NCBI GenBank assembly: GCA_036971475.1
Contig: JBAIZL010000002.1
Span: 1,761,113-1,825,112, forward strand
DNA: 64,000 bases
Direction: 5' to 3'
DNA from: Prosapia bicincta
Lineage: Eukaryota > Arthropoda > Insecta > Hemiptera > Cercopidae
The notes under the pieces: generated by a model
Database searches by the model: none
What the model was told of the DNA's origin: nothing
Seen by the model: the letters and a program-made list of their open reading frames with translations, nothing else
In this document: in pieces, positions 10,801 through 24,760 of the stretch
Layout: every line of letters begins with the position of its first letter
Numbering within the stretch: the first letter of the stretch is position 1
Made by a program: the position numbers and the translations under genes

Positions 10801-12285
10801 TAAAGATTATGAACTATAAAATAATTAATAAGACATTCCCAACATAATCAACGACATGAAACGAAATTCTATAATGATATATGTAGGAATTCGCGATCAT
10901 AACTTTAAAAATAAAGAAATAAAATAATAAAAAATTTAAAAAAACAGAACTGACTTGAATAAAGAACCGGAATATATAATTTGTACTAAACAAAACGTAA
11001 AAAATAATTTTCCAATACCAAAAATCTAATTTATCATAAGCTTATTACAAAGTCGGCGCCGCAATCGTAGCTTGTATTTGCTAATCCATCAAATCTATTC
11101 CAAACATTTCCGAAACAATCAACTTTTGATTGCTTGATTTCCTATGATTAACCATATTTGTTATGGTATAGTATTTTTAAGAAACAAATCTCATCTGTTC
11201 AATATTATGAGAGTATGCGGAACGCTAGTTGATCTTCGTTCTCGGAAAAGACCATACAAATACCAGATTTTATCCAATAAAAACTATGTGATTCGTTCAA
11301 ATTTACAGATTGCCGTCAATTCAACCTTCTTTGAATGATTTATACGGAATATGGTTATTGTAGATACTCATAAATGTAATAATATCTCCTTAATCCCTTG
11401 AATAGTAGATTTTATAAATTACCTATGTTTATAAAATAAGTCATAATATCCTATGAGTATATCATAATTTGTTAATCTATATGCAACATCATGAAAAAAG
11501 CCCTTCATTTGTCATTTTCAGTATGTTAAATATGAGTACAAGAACAAAAGTCGGCAGCAACTTCAAAATGTTGGTGGTAATAAGCTCCTGATAAATAATG
11601 TTTTGTTTATTAGGGACATATTTGTTTACTTTGTAGATAGGTAAAAATTATACATAGGAGTTCTTTTTATAAATTCATTTCGGTGTTTCTTAACAAATTT
11701 TTAAATTAAATACAAGTAATATGAGGCTAATTAAATAAATCGGCACATCTAGAAGCGCATATATACTTATGTTGAATGTCTAAGGCGATGTTCATAGTTC
11801 ATGAGCCATGATGGTGTAAACATATTGCCGTTGATGTTAAACCATGTTTTTATATTACAAGTTTTATGTAAATATAAGTGTTACACATCTTTTTGTTTTT
11901 GCTCCTTAATGTAGTCTTGTTTACTTCTGTATGCGAAGAATTCTAATGGTCCTGAACTTTGTCTGTGGACAATAAAAGTACAGACATCTTATTTAAACTG
12001 GCCGCACCTGGAAAGAATATAAAGTAAACACAGTAAAACCTTGATTCTGTCATAACTTTCAATTGCTTCTGTAATTTAACCGAGATATTTCTCTGGAAAT
12101 ATTTTTTATGGATGTCTTTTACATTTTATCTCTAAATTCGCCTCTCAAACGTTTTTAGGTGGCATTTTTGCGTCAGCAAAGAAATAAAATAAAATCTGCG
12201 TTTTGTCGCATCAAATGCGATTGCAGTCTCCTCACTTAACTTGTTCCTAATGATCATTATTGTTTGTTCGCTTAGTTCCCGTGAA

Positions 12286-12310
12286 ATCTCTCTCTTTCTC
12301 TCTCTCGCTC
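12286..12310. repeat. CT-rich simple repeat
   Basis: An imperfect (CT)n tract, interrupted by TTT and a G. Confidence 0.8.
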
Positions 12311-12506
12311 ACGTAATAAGCGTGCCTTTAGAATAATAGTTCAAATAGTTTCCGAAAAACATTCCTTCCTTCCATATTTCACCTTCTATCTCCCCATGCC
12401 AAGTGCTTCTAATCATAACAGCTGACCGTCTCTTGGCTTAAATTGCTCTTAATGGTAGAGTCTGTAGAGTACTGTATACTATAATATTTAAATTATATCT
12501 CTGTCA

Positions 12507-12533
12507 GTCTGTCTGTCTCTCTCTCTCTCTCGT
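12507..12533. repeat. (GTCT)n/(CT)n simple repeat
   Basis: A short (GTCT)3 tract passes into (CT)n, ending in CGTCT. Confidence 0.8.
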
Positions 12534-15500
12534 CTTCCAATAATATAAATACCGACTTTTTAAATTCAATAATATGTTGTATTTTAACTTTTTTAACTAG
12601 AAAACAATAAAATGGGATTATTTTAACATAAGTTCATAGAATAGCGAAATTCTGCTAATCCTTACTTATACTAGGCGTATAATGTATTTGCTCAGTAGAC
12701 TATTTAATGTATAGTATTTGCTTCTTGTTTTTAGAAAGCATTGAAAACAACGTAAAACTGAATAATTTAATTTTATGTGGCTTTTAACTTTATTTTTATA
12801 GGAATTACCAAAACGAGTTTAGCTCTTTCCTTTTATTCTTTTGTGAGTTATTTTATAATTTTTCTTATGCGAAGCATATCTGCCCAAGGAATCCATTTCC
12901 TTCTCCTTCCCGTCCCATTATCTTTCTTATAACTAACTTTTTGCTGCCAGGCTTCCTTTCACCACTCTTTGTACGCCGTGTTGCAGGCGGTAACAGCCTT
13001 CGAATATACACAATCAAGAGTAGGTCTCTCTCAGGAGTGTGACCCTTCTCTATAACATGTGTTATGGACACCAACACATGCCTATTTCTCATTCACAATT
13101 TCTTTCACATCCAACACATCTGATAATATTTAAGGTAATGATACCAAAAATATCAAAGAAAATGCTAAAAAAACACAAAAATATGTTCCACCTCTACATG
13201 CTTTACAGGTCTTCCCATGTTTGGGAAGGACCATTTGACTCTTGTAGATATAATTTTACTTTTATTTGATTTGACTATGACGGTTATAAAAGGTTGTATT
13301 AAAACGAAGTGACGTGCATCTTGCAAAAATGTTCAATTCAGTATATGATATTTTTTCTCTCTTGAAGGTGAAGTAATATACTAAGCTCCGAAAGCTAGCT
13401 TGCTAAAAATAACCATCAAAATAATTAAATAAATAATAATATACTCTAACAAATGATAGTTTAACAAATGAAACGCGTTACATCATCAGTGAGTTATAAG
13501 TATTCGTACTGCAAAATTTAAATTATAACCTGGTGAAGGAAATAAATACGTAAAAGTAAGCGCATATCACAATTTTTGAACATTTGAATTTCCACAATTT
13601 TTGAAATTCCAGGATGGAATTGTTTATAACAAAGGAAAGAAACTAAAGATCCCCGGGGACAATTTACACAAAAATTAAATTAAATTGTGAGTACAAGGAA
13701 AATGAAATAATAAAGTAGATCTTAAAATGTAGAACACAGCTGTAAATTTTCACATTGTTGGTGCTAAGATTTCCTTTTTGGATCTTTAAACGTGCCTTAA
13801 TAATTTGACTGACCGATGCGACATCACTGCTTTTTCAGAAGGCGTATTGATTGATGTTTAATACTTTCACGAGTGATTTCATACGTTCATGTTATTTTCT
13901 GTCGTTGTTATTGTTAGTTTATACTTTAGGCCTTTTCTTGAGTTTTTTCAGTGACTTGCCTCCCTCTTAAGTTCCTTCACACAACCATACATAACTTTTC
14001 TGACTCTACAACGAAACCCCATGTAGGCCTATTTTATACCATATCCATCTTTTTTCACTATAGTCAAAGTTCGAGTATGTTACATTCTATTAATGTGCTG
14101 AGTGAGACCAATGAAACATATTTTAATGTTTCATCTTCTGTAATAACTATTATATCTATACACCTCAGTTGGTAATGCGACACATCTCCTAAACGGTCGT
14201 CTTACTTAAAACACGGAACTTCAGCAATTAGTGCAGATTTAGAACACAAAGTAAGTGCTAGGCTACTATGTGTAATTGTTTACATAATTATTTTTTAAAG
14301 GTTGATAGCTAACATTAGTGATAAAGTGCGAAATATAAACATAAGGTAACAAGTGAATGTAAAAGAGACACTAAATGAAAGAAATAAAAAAAGCGGAAAC
14401 TTTTCAACTGGGTATATACGGAGAGTGAATGAGAAATGAATACCACTTAGAGATAGAAATTCAAACCCAATAACAAATAAAGAGCGGCTTTCCTAGATTG
14501 CAATAGAACAAATAAATACAAATAATATAAGAAACATAAATCTCAATGAGGATGATTTGCAAAAATAAATGGCGAAAGGAATGTTGAACGGCAAACATAA
14601 TGTGGAAGGCTACGGAGAAGTAATTATATACATTGAAATGTACGCTAAGTGTAAACTAGTAGCTCAAGTCCAACATTGATTCATATAATAGTTAATTATT
14701 TACAGTAGAGGCAAAGCTTTTCCTTGAATTCTTTTTTCATATTATAAATATATTATCCGTGCACAATTATCGAACTTAATTTTTTTTAACACCTCTTCTT
14801 CAGATACTACAACTCAATCATAACGACCTACGGTCTATACAAATCTATACAGTCTATACAGCTGTTTCACATAATCCCCTTCTGTTATTTATTATTTATG
14901 TAAAAGCAACTTGATATTTTATCTGTTTCTTAAACGGTGCGTATCTCGGTCTCATTGAATAATCTAGTAGCTTATGAATTCTCGCCTATACTGAACTTAT
15001 GTTAAGATATATACCTGGGTTTATCAAAGCTATATCAGTGAAGCAACACACGACGTCAATTCGACGTTGACCACAACGATATTTTGACACTTCGGTTTCA
15101 CGCAAGCAACACTCATCCGGTATGCATTTCACCCGTCTCTCTCTTCTTACACTTTGTAGCTACGGCACGCAAGCAACACTCATCCGGTATGCATTTTACC
15201 CGTCTCTCTCTTCTTACACTTTGTAGCTACGGCACGCAAGCAACACTCATCCGGTATGCATTTCATTGGTCTCTTTCTTCTTACACTTTGTAGCTACGGC
15301 ACGCAAGCAACACTCATCCGGTATGCATTTTACCCGTCTCTCTCTTCTTACACTTTGTAGCTACGGCACGCAAGCAACACTCATCCGGTATGCATTTCAC
15401 CCGTCTCTCTCTTCTTACACTTTGTAGCTACGGCACGCAAGCAACACTCATCCGGTATGCATTTCATTGGTCTCTCTCTTCTTACACTTTGTAGCTACGG

Positions 15501-17131
15501 CACGCAAGCAACACTCATCCGGTATGCATTTCACCCGTCTCTCTCTTCTTACACTTTGTAGCTACGGCACGCAAGCAACACTCATCCGGTATGCATTTCA
15601 CCCGTCTCTCTCTTCTTACACTTTGTAGCTACGGCACGCAAGCAACACTCATCCGGTATGCATTTCACCCGTCTCTCTCTTCTTACACTTTGTAGCTACG
15701 GCACGCAAGCAACACTCATCCGGTATGCATTTCACCCGTCTCTCTTCTTCTTACACTTTGTAGCTACGGCACGCAAGCAACACTCATCCGGTATGCATTT
15801 TACCCGTCTCTCTCTTCTTACACTTTGTAGCTACGGCACGCAGCAACACTCATCCGTTATGCATTTCATTGGTCTCTCTCTTCTTACACTTTGTAGCTAC
15901 GGCACGCAAGCAACACTGATCCGGTATGCATTTCACCCGTCTCTCTCTTCTTACACTTTGTAGCTACGGCACGCAAGCAACACTCATCCGGTATGCATTT
16001 TACCCGTCTCTCTCTTCTTACACTTTGTAGCTACGGCACGCAAGCAACACTCATCCGGTATGCATTTCACCCGTCTCTCTCTTCTTACACTTTGTAGCTA
16101 CGGCACGCAAGCAACACTCATCCGGTATGCATTTCATTGGTCACTCTCTTCTTACACTTTGTAGCTACGGCACGCAAGCAACACTCATCCGGTATGCATT
16201 TCACCCGTCTCTCTCTTCTTACACTTTGTAGCTACGGCACGCAAGCAACACTCATCCGGTATGCATTTCACCCGTCTCTCTCTTCTTACACTTTGTAGCT
16301 ACGGCACGCAAGCAACACTCATCCGGTATGCATTTCATTGGTCTCTCTCTTCTTACACTTTGTAGCTATGGCACGCAAGCAACACTAATCCGGTATGCAT
16401 TTCACCCGTCTCTCTCTTCTTACACTTTGTAGCTACGGCACGCAAGCAACACTCATCCGGTGTGCATTTCACCGGTCTCTCTCTTCTTACACTTTGTAGC
16501 TACGGCACGCAAGCAACACTCATCCGGTATGCATTTCTCCGGTCTCTCTCTTCTTACACTTTGTAGCTACGGCATGCAAGCAACAGTCATCCGGTATGCA
16601 TTTCTCCGGTCTCTCTCTTCTTACACTTTGTAGCTACGGCACCCAAGCAACACTCATCCGGTATGCATTTCACCGGTCTCTCTCATCTTACACTTTGTAG
16701 CTATGGCACGCAAGCAACACTCATCCGGTATGCATTTCACCGGTCTCCCTCTTCTTACACTTTGTAGCTACGGCACGCAAGCAACACTCATCCGGTATGC
16801 ATTTCACCCGTCTCTCTCTTCTTACACTAAGTAGCTACGGCACGCAAGCAACACTCATCCGGTATGCATTTCACCGGTCTCTCTCATCTTACACTTTGTA
16901 GCTACGGCACGCAAGCAACACTCATCCGGTATGCATTTTACCGGTCTCTCTCTTCTTACACTTTGTAGCTACGGCTCGCAAGCAACACTCATACGGTATG
17001 CATTTCACCGGTCTCTCTTTTCTTACACTTTGTAGCTACGGCACGCAAGCAACACTCATCCGGTATGCATTTCACCGGTCTCTCTCATCTTACACTTTGT
17101 AGCTACGGCACGCAAGCAACACTCATCCGGT

Positions 17132-18710
17132 ATGCATTTCACCGGTCTCTCTCTTCTTACATTTTGTAGCTACGGCACGCAAGCAACACTCATCCGGTAT
17201 GCATTTCACCGGTCTCTCTCTTCTTACACTTTGCAGCTACGGCACGCAAGCAACACTCATCCGGTATGCATTTCACCCGTCTCTCTCTTCTTACACTTTG
17301 TAGCTACGGCACGCAAGCAACACTCATCCGGTATGCATTTCACCGGTCTCTCTCTTCTTACACTTTGTAGCTACGGCACGCAAGCAACACTCATCCGGTA
17401 TGCATTTCACCGGTCTCTCTCTTCTTACACTTTGTAGCTACGGCACGCAAGCAACACTCATCCGGTATGCATTTCACCGGTCTCTCTCTTCTTACACTTT
17501 GTAGCTACGGCACGCAAGCAACACTCATCCGGTATGCATTTTACCCGTCTCTCTCTTCTTACACTTTGTAGCTACGGCACGCAAGCAACACTCATCCGGT
17601 ATGCATTTCACCCGTCTCTCTCTTCTTACACTTTGTAGCTACGGCACGCAAGCAACACTCATCCGGTATGCATTTCACCCGTCTCTCTCTTCTTACACTT
17701 TGTAGCTACGGCACGCAAGCAACACTCATCCGGTGTGCATTTCACCGGTCTCTCTCTTCTTACACTTTGTAGCTACGGCACGCAAGCAACACTCATCCGG
17801 TATGCATTTCTCCGGTCTCTCTCTTCTTACACTTTGTAGCTACGGCATGCAAGCAACAGTCATCCGGTATGCATTTCTCCGGTCTCTCTCTTCTTACACT
17901 TTGTAGCTACGGCACCCAAGCAACACTCATCCGGTATGCATTTCACCGGTCTCTCTCATCTTACACTTTGTAGCTATGGCACGCAAGCAACACTCATCCG
18001 GTATGAATTTCACCGGTCTCCCTCTTCTTACACTTTGTAGCTACGGCACGCAAGCAACACTCATCCGGTATGCATTTCACCCGTCTCTATCTTCTTACAC
18101 TAAGTAGCTACGGCACGCAAGCAACACTCATCCGGTATGCATTTCACCGGTCTCTCTCATCTTACACTTTGTAGCTACGGCACGCAAGCAACACTCATCC
18201 GGTATGCATTTTACCGGTCTCTCTCTTCTTACACTTTGTAGCTACGGCTCGCAAGCAACACTCATCCGGTATGCATTTCACCGGTCTCTCTCTTCTTACA
18301 CTAAGTAGCTACGGCACGTAAGCAACACTCATCCGGTATGCATTTCACCGGTCTCTCTCATCTTACACTTTGTAGCTACGGCACGCAAGCAACACTCATC
18401 CGGTATGCATTTCACCGGTCTCTCTCTTCTTACATTTTGTAGCTACGGCACGCAAGCAACACTCATCCGGTATGCATTTCACCGGTCTCTCTCTTCTTAC
18501 ACTTTGCAGCTACGGCACGCAAGCAACACTCATCCGGTATGCATATCACCCGTCTCTCTCTTCTTACACTTTGTAGCTACGGCACGCAAGCAACACTCAT
18601 CCGGTATGCATTTCACCGGTCTCTCTCTTCTTACACTTTGTAGCTACGGCACGCAAGCAACACTCATCCGGTATGCATTTCACCGGTCTCTCTCTTCTTA
18701 CACTTTGTAG
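17132..18710. repeat. Satellite C 1273-bp higher-order repeat
   Basis: A stretch of at least 300 bp with the TACATTTTG and TTTGCAGC variants at 17132 recurs at 18405, an offset of exactly 19 x 67. The same 1273-bp pair occurs at 24373/25646 and 30002/31275, so the doubled unit was carried along by the larger duplications. Confidence 0.85.
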
Positions 18711-19609
18711 CTACGGCACGCAAGCAACACTCATCCGGTATGCATTTCACCGGTCTCTCTCTTCTTACACTTTGTAGCTACGGCACGCAAGCAACACTCA
18801 TCCGGTGTGCATTTCACCGGTCTCTCTCTTCTTACACTTTGTAGCTACGGCACGCAAGCAACACTCATCCGGTATGCATTTCACCGGTCTCTCTCTTCTT
18901 ACACTTTGTAGCTACGGCATGCAAGCAACACTCATCCGGTATGCATTTTACCCGTCTCTCTCTTCTTACACTTTGTAGCTACGGCACGCAAGCAACACTC
19001 ATCCGGTATGCATTTCATTGGTCTCTCTCTTCTTACACTTTGTAGCTACGGCACGCAAGCAACACTCATCCGGTATGCATTTCACCCGTCTCTCTCTTCT
19101 TACACTTTGTAGCTACGGCACGCAAGCAACACTCATCCGGTATGCATTTTACCCGTCTCTCTCTTCTTACACTTTGTAGCTACGGCACGCAAGCAACACT
19201 CATCCGGTATGCATTTCACCCGTCTCTCTCTTCTTACACTTTGTAGCTACGGCACGCAAGCAACACTCATCCGGTATGCATTTCACCCGTCTCTCTCTTC
19301 TTACACTTTGTAGCTACGGCACGCAAGCAACACTCATCCGGTATGCATTTCACCCGTCTCTCTCTTCTTACACTTTGTAGCTACGGCACGCAAGCAACAC
19401 TCATCCGGTATGCATTTCACCCGTCTCTCTTCTTCTTACACTTTGTAGCTACGGCACGCAAGCAACACTCATCCGGTATGCATTTTACCCGTCTCTCTCT
19501 TCTTACACTTTGTAGCTACGGCACGCAAGCAACACTCATCCGGTATGCATTTCATTGGTCTCTCTCTTCTTACACTTTGTAGCTACGGCACGCAAGCAAC
19601 ACTGATCCG

Positions 19610-22600
19610 GTATGCATTTCACCCGTCTCTCTCTTCTTACACTTTGTAGCTACGGCACGCAAGCTACACTCATCCGGTATGCATTTTACCCGTCTCTCTC
19701 TACTTACACTTTGTAGCTACGGCACGCAAGCAACACTCATCCGGTATGCATTTCACCCGTCTCTCTCTTCTTACACTTTGTAGCTACGGCACGCAAGCAA
19801 CACTCATCCGGTATGCATTTCATTGGTCTCTCTCTTCTTACACTTTGTAGCTACGGCACGCAAGCAACACTCATCCGGTATGCATTTCACCCGTCTCTCT
19901 CTTCTTACACTTTGTAGCTACGGCACGCAAGCAACACTCATCCGGTATGCATTTCACCCGTCTCTCTCTTCTTACACTTTGTAGCTACGGCACGCAAGCA
20001 ACACTCATCCGGTATGCATTTCATTGGTCTCTCTCTTCTTACACTTTGTAGCTATGGCACGCAAGCAACACTAATCCGGTATGCATTTCACCCGTCTCTC
20101 TCTTCTTACACTTTGTAGCTACGGCACGCAAGCAACACTCATCCGGTATGCATTTCACCCGTCTCTCTCTTCTTACACTTTGTAGCTACGGCACGCAAGC
20201 AACACTCATCCGGTGTGCATTTCACCGGTCTCTCTCTTCTTACACTTTGTAGCTACTGCACGCAAGCAACACTCATCCGGTATGCATTTCACCGGTCTCT
20301 CTCTTCTTACACTTTGTAGCTACGGCATGCAAGCAACAGTCATCCGGTATGCATTTCTCCGGTCTCTCTCTTCTTACACTTTGTAGCTACGGCACCCAAG
20401 CAACACTCATCCGGTATGCATTTCACCGGTCTCTCTCATCTTACACTTTGTAGCTATGGCACGCAAGCAACACTCATCCGGTATGCATTTCACCGGTCTC
20501 CCTCTTCTTACACTTTGTAGCTACGGCACGCAAGCAACACTCATCCGGTATGCATTTCACCCGTCTCTCTCTTCTTACACTAAGTAGCTACGGCACGCAA
20601 GCAACACTCATCCGGTATGCATTTCACCGGTCTCTCTCATCTTACACTTTGTAGCTACGGCACGCAAGCAACACTCATCCGGTATGCATTTTACCGGTCT
20701 CTCTCTTCTTACACTTTGTAGCTACGGCTCGCAAGCAACACTCATCCGGTATGCATTTCACCGGTCTTTCTCTTCTTACACTTTGTAGCTACGGCACGCA
20801 AGCAACACTCATCCGGTATGCATTTCACCGGTCTCTCTCATCTTACACTTTGTAGCTACGGCACGCAAGCAACACTCATCCGGTATGCATTTCACCGGTC
20901 TCTCTCTTCTTACATTTTGTAGCTACGGCACGCAAGCAACACTCATCCGGTATGCATTTCACCCGTCTCTCTCTTCTTACACTTTGTAGCTACGGCACGC
21001 AAGCAACACTCATCCGGTATGCATTTCACCCGTCTCTCTCTTCTTACACTTTGTAGCTACGGCACGCAAGCAACACTCATCCGGTATGCATTTCATTGGT
21101 CTCTCTCTTCTTACACTTTGTAGCTACGGCACGCAAGCAACACTCATCCGGTATGCATTTCACCCGTCTCTCTCTTCTTACACTTTGTAGCTACGGCACG
21201 CAAGCAACACTCATCCGGTATGCATTTCACCCGTCTCTCTCTTCTTAAACTTTGTAGCTACGGCACGCAAGCAACACTCATCCGGTATGCATTTCACCCG
21301 TCTCTCTCTTCTTACACTTTGTAGCTACGGCACGCAAGCAACACTCATCCGGTATGCATTTCACCCGTCTCTCTTCTTCTTACACTTTGTAGCTACGGCA
21401 CGCAAGCAACACTCATCCGGTATGCATTTCACCCGTCTCTCTCTTCTTACACTTTGTAGCTACGGCACGCAAGCAACACTCATCCGGTATGCATTTCACC
21501 CGTCTCTCTTCTTCTTACACTTTGTAGCTACGGCACGCAAGCAACACTCATCCGGTATGCATTTTACCCGTCTCTCTCTTCTTACACTTTGTAGCTACGG
21601 CACGCAAGCAACACTCATCCGGTATGCATTTCACCGGTCTCTCTCTTCTTACATTTTGTAGCTACGGCACGCAAGCAACACTCATCCGGTATGCATTTCA
21701 CCGGTCTCTCTCTTCTTACACTTTGCAGCTACGGCACGCAAGCAACACTCATCCGGTATGCATTTCACCCGTCTCTCTCTTCTTACACTTTGTAGCTACG
21801 GCACGCAAGCAACACTCATCCGGTATGCATTTCACCGGTCTCTCTCTTCTTACACTTTGTAGCTACGGCACGCAAGCAACACTCATCCGGTATGCATTTC
21901 ACCGGTCTCTCTCTTCTTACACTTTGTAGCTACGGCACGCAAGCAACACTCATCCGGTATGCATTTCACCGGTCTCTCTCTTCTTACACTTTGTAGCTAC
22001 GGCACGCAAGCAACACTCATCCGGTGTGCATTTCACCGGTCTCTCTCTTCTTACACTTTGTAGCTACGGCACGCAAGCAACACTCATCCGGTATGCATTT
22101 CTCCGGTCTCTCTCTTCTTACACTTTGTAGCTACGGCATGCAAGCAACAGTCATCCGGTATGCATTTCTCCGGTCTCTCTCTTCTTACACTTTGTAGCTA
22201 CGGCACCCAAGCAACACTCATCCGGTATGCATTTCACCGGTCTCTCTCATCTTACACTTTGTAGCTATGGCACGCAAGCAACACTCATCCGGTATGAATT
22301 TCACCGGTCTCCCTCTTCTTACACTTTGTAGCTACGGCACGCAAGCAACACTCATCCGGTATGCATTTCACCCGTCTCTCTCTTCTTACACTTTGTAGCT
22401 ACGGCACGCAAGCTACACTCATCCGGTATGCATTTTACCCGTCTCTCTCTACTTACACTTTGTAGCTACGGCACGCAAGCAACACTCATCCGGTATGCAT
22501 TTCACCCGTCTCTCTCTTCTTACACTTTGTAGCTACGGCACGCAAGCAACACTCATCCGGTATGCATTTCATTGGTCTCTCTCTTCTTACACTTTGTAGC

Positions 22601-24760
22601 TACGGCACGCAAGCAACACTCATCCGGTATGCATTTCACCCGTCTCTCTCTTCTTACACTTTGTAGCTACGGCACGCAAGCAACACTCATCCGGTATGCA
22701 TTTCACCCGTCTCTCTCTTCTTACACTTTGTAGCTACGGCACGCAAGCAACACTCATCCGGTATGCATTTCATTGGTCTCTCTCTTCTTACACTTTGTAG
22801 CTATGGCACGCAAGCAACACTAATCCGGTATGCATTTCACCCGTCTCTCTCTTCTTACACTTTGTAGCTACGGCACGCAAGCAACACTCATCCGGTATGC
22901 ATTTCACCCGTCTCTCTCTTCTTACACTTTGTAGCTACGGCACGCAAGCAACACTCATCCGGTGTGCATTTCACCGGTCTCTCTCTTCTTACACTTTGTA
23001 GCTACTGCACGCAAGCAACACTCATCCGGTATGCATTTCACCGGTCTCTCTCTTCTTACACTTTGTAGCTACGGCATGCAAGCAACAGTCATCCGGTATG
23101 CATTTCTCCGGTCTCTCTCTTCTTACACTTTGTAGCTACGGCACCCAAGCAACACTCATCCGGTATGCATTTCACCGGTCTCTCTCATCTTACACTTTGT
23201 AGCTATGGCACGCAAGCAACACTCATCCGGTATGCATTTCACCGGTCTCCCTCTTCTTACACTTTGTAGCTACGGCACGCAAGCAACACTCATCCGGTAT
23301 GCATTTCACCCGTCTCTCTCTTCTTACACTAAGTAGCTACGGCACGCAAGCAACACTCATCCGGTATGCATTTCACCGGTCTCTCTCATCTTACACTTTG
23401 TAGCTACGGCACGCAAGCAACACTCATCCGGTATGCATTTTACCGGTCTCTCTCTTCTTACACTTTGTAGCTACGGCTCGCAAGCAACACTCATCCGGTA
23501 TGCATTTCACCGGTCTTTCTCTTCTTACACTTTGTAGCTACGGCACGCAAGCAACACTCATCCGGTATGCATTTCACCGGTCTCTCTCATCTTACACTTT
23601 GTAGCTACGGCACGCAAGCAACACTCATCCGGTATGCATTTCACCGGTCTCTCTCTTCTTACATTTTGTAGCTACGGCACGCAAGCAACACTCATCCGGT
23701 ATGCATTTCACCCGTCTCTCTCTTCTTACACTTTGTAGCTACGGCACGCAAGCAACACTCATCCGGTATGCATTTCACCCGTCTCTCTCTTCTTACACTT
23801 TGTAGCTACGGCACGCAAGCAACACTCATCCGGTATGCATTTCATTGGTCTCTCTCTTCTTACACTTTGTAGCTACGGCACGCAAGCAACACTCATCCGG
23901 TATGCATTTCACCCGTCTCTCTCTTCTTACACTTTGTAGCTACGGCACGCAAGCAACACTCATCCGGTATGCATTTCACCCGTCTCTCTCTTCTTAAACT
24001 TTGTAGCTACGGCACGCAAGCAACACTCATCCGGTATGCATTTCACCCGTCTCTCTCTTCTTACACTTTGTAGCTACGGCACGCAAGCAACACTCATCCG
24101 GTATGCATTTCACCCGTCTCTCTTCTTCTTACACTTTGTAGCTACGGCACGCAAGCAACACTCATCCGGTATGCATTTCACCCGTCTCTCTCTTCTTACA
24201 CTTTGTAGCTACGGCACGCAAGCAACACTCATCCGGTATGCATTTCACCCGTCTCTCTTCTTCTTACACTTTGTAGCTACGGCACGCAAGCAACACTCAT
24301 CCGGTATGCATTTTACCCGTCTCTCTCTTCTTACACTTTGTAGCTACGGCACGCAAGCAACACTCATCCGGTATGCATTTCACCGGTCTCTCTCTTCTTA
24401 CATTTTGTAGCTACGGCACGCAAGCAACACTCATCCGGTATGCATTTCACCGGTCTCTCTCTTCTTACACTTTGCAGCTACGGCACGCAAGCAACACTCA
24501 TCCGGTATGCATTTCACCCGTCTCTCTCTTCTTACACTTTGTAGCTACGGCACGCAAGCAACACTCATCCGGTATGCATTTCACCGGTCTCTCTCTTCTT
24601 ACACTTTGTAGCTACGGCACGCAAGCAACACTCATCCGGTATGCATTTCACCGGTCTCTCTCTTCTTACACTTTGTAGCTACGGCACGCAAGCAACACTC
24701 ATCCGGTATGCATTTCACCGGTCTCTCTCTTCTTACACTTTGTAGCTACGGCACGCAAGC
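19610..24760. repeat. Satellite C block repeated at offset 2749 bp
   Basis: About 19610-22010 recurs at 22360-24760. AAGCTACACT with TCTACTTACAC is at 19661 and 22410, and the paired TCTTCTTCTT monomers lie at 21373/21508 and 24121/24256. 2749 is 41 x 67 plus 2, matching the two 68-bp monomers inside one period. The copies part near 22020/24770. Confidence 0.85.

Larger units (their letters stand above)
10801..15100. other. Unique AT-rich DNA up to satellite C
   Basis: About 4.3 kb of AT-rich sequence. Open frames at 11144-11338, 12865-13092 (minus), 13039-13269 and 13951-14175 are short and have no recognisable homology or coding context. Two CT-rich simple repeats are present (separate entries). 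No tRNA-like boxes or tandem repeats were found. The last 40 bp before satellite C (TTTGACACTTCGG) weakly resemble the CACTTTGTAGCTACGG part of its monomer, so the array edge may lie a few tens of bases to the left. Confidence 0.55.

Noticed and set aside
12865..13092. Minus-strand frame rich in Arg/Lys as a possible mobile-element fragment
   Set aside because: Translations of all three frames on that strand gave no recognisable reverse transcriptase, transposase or nuclease motif.
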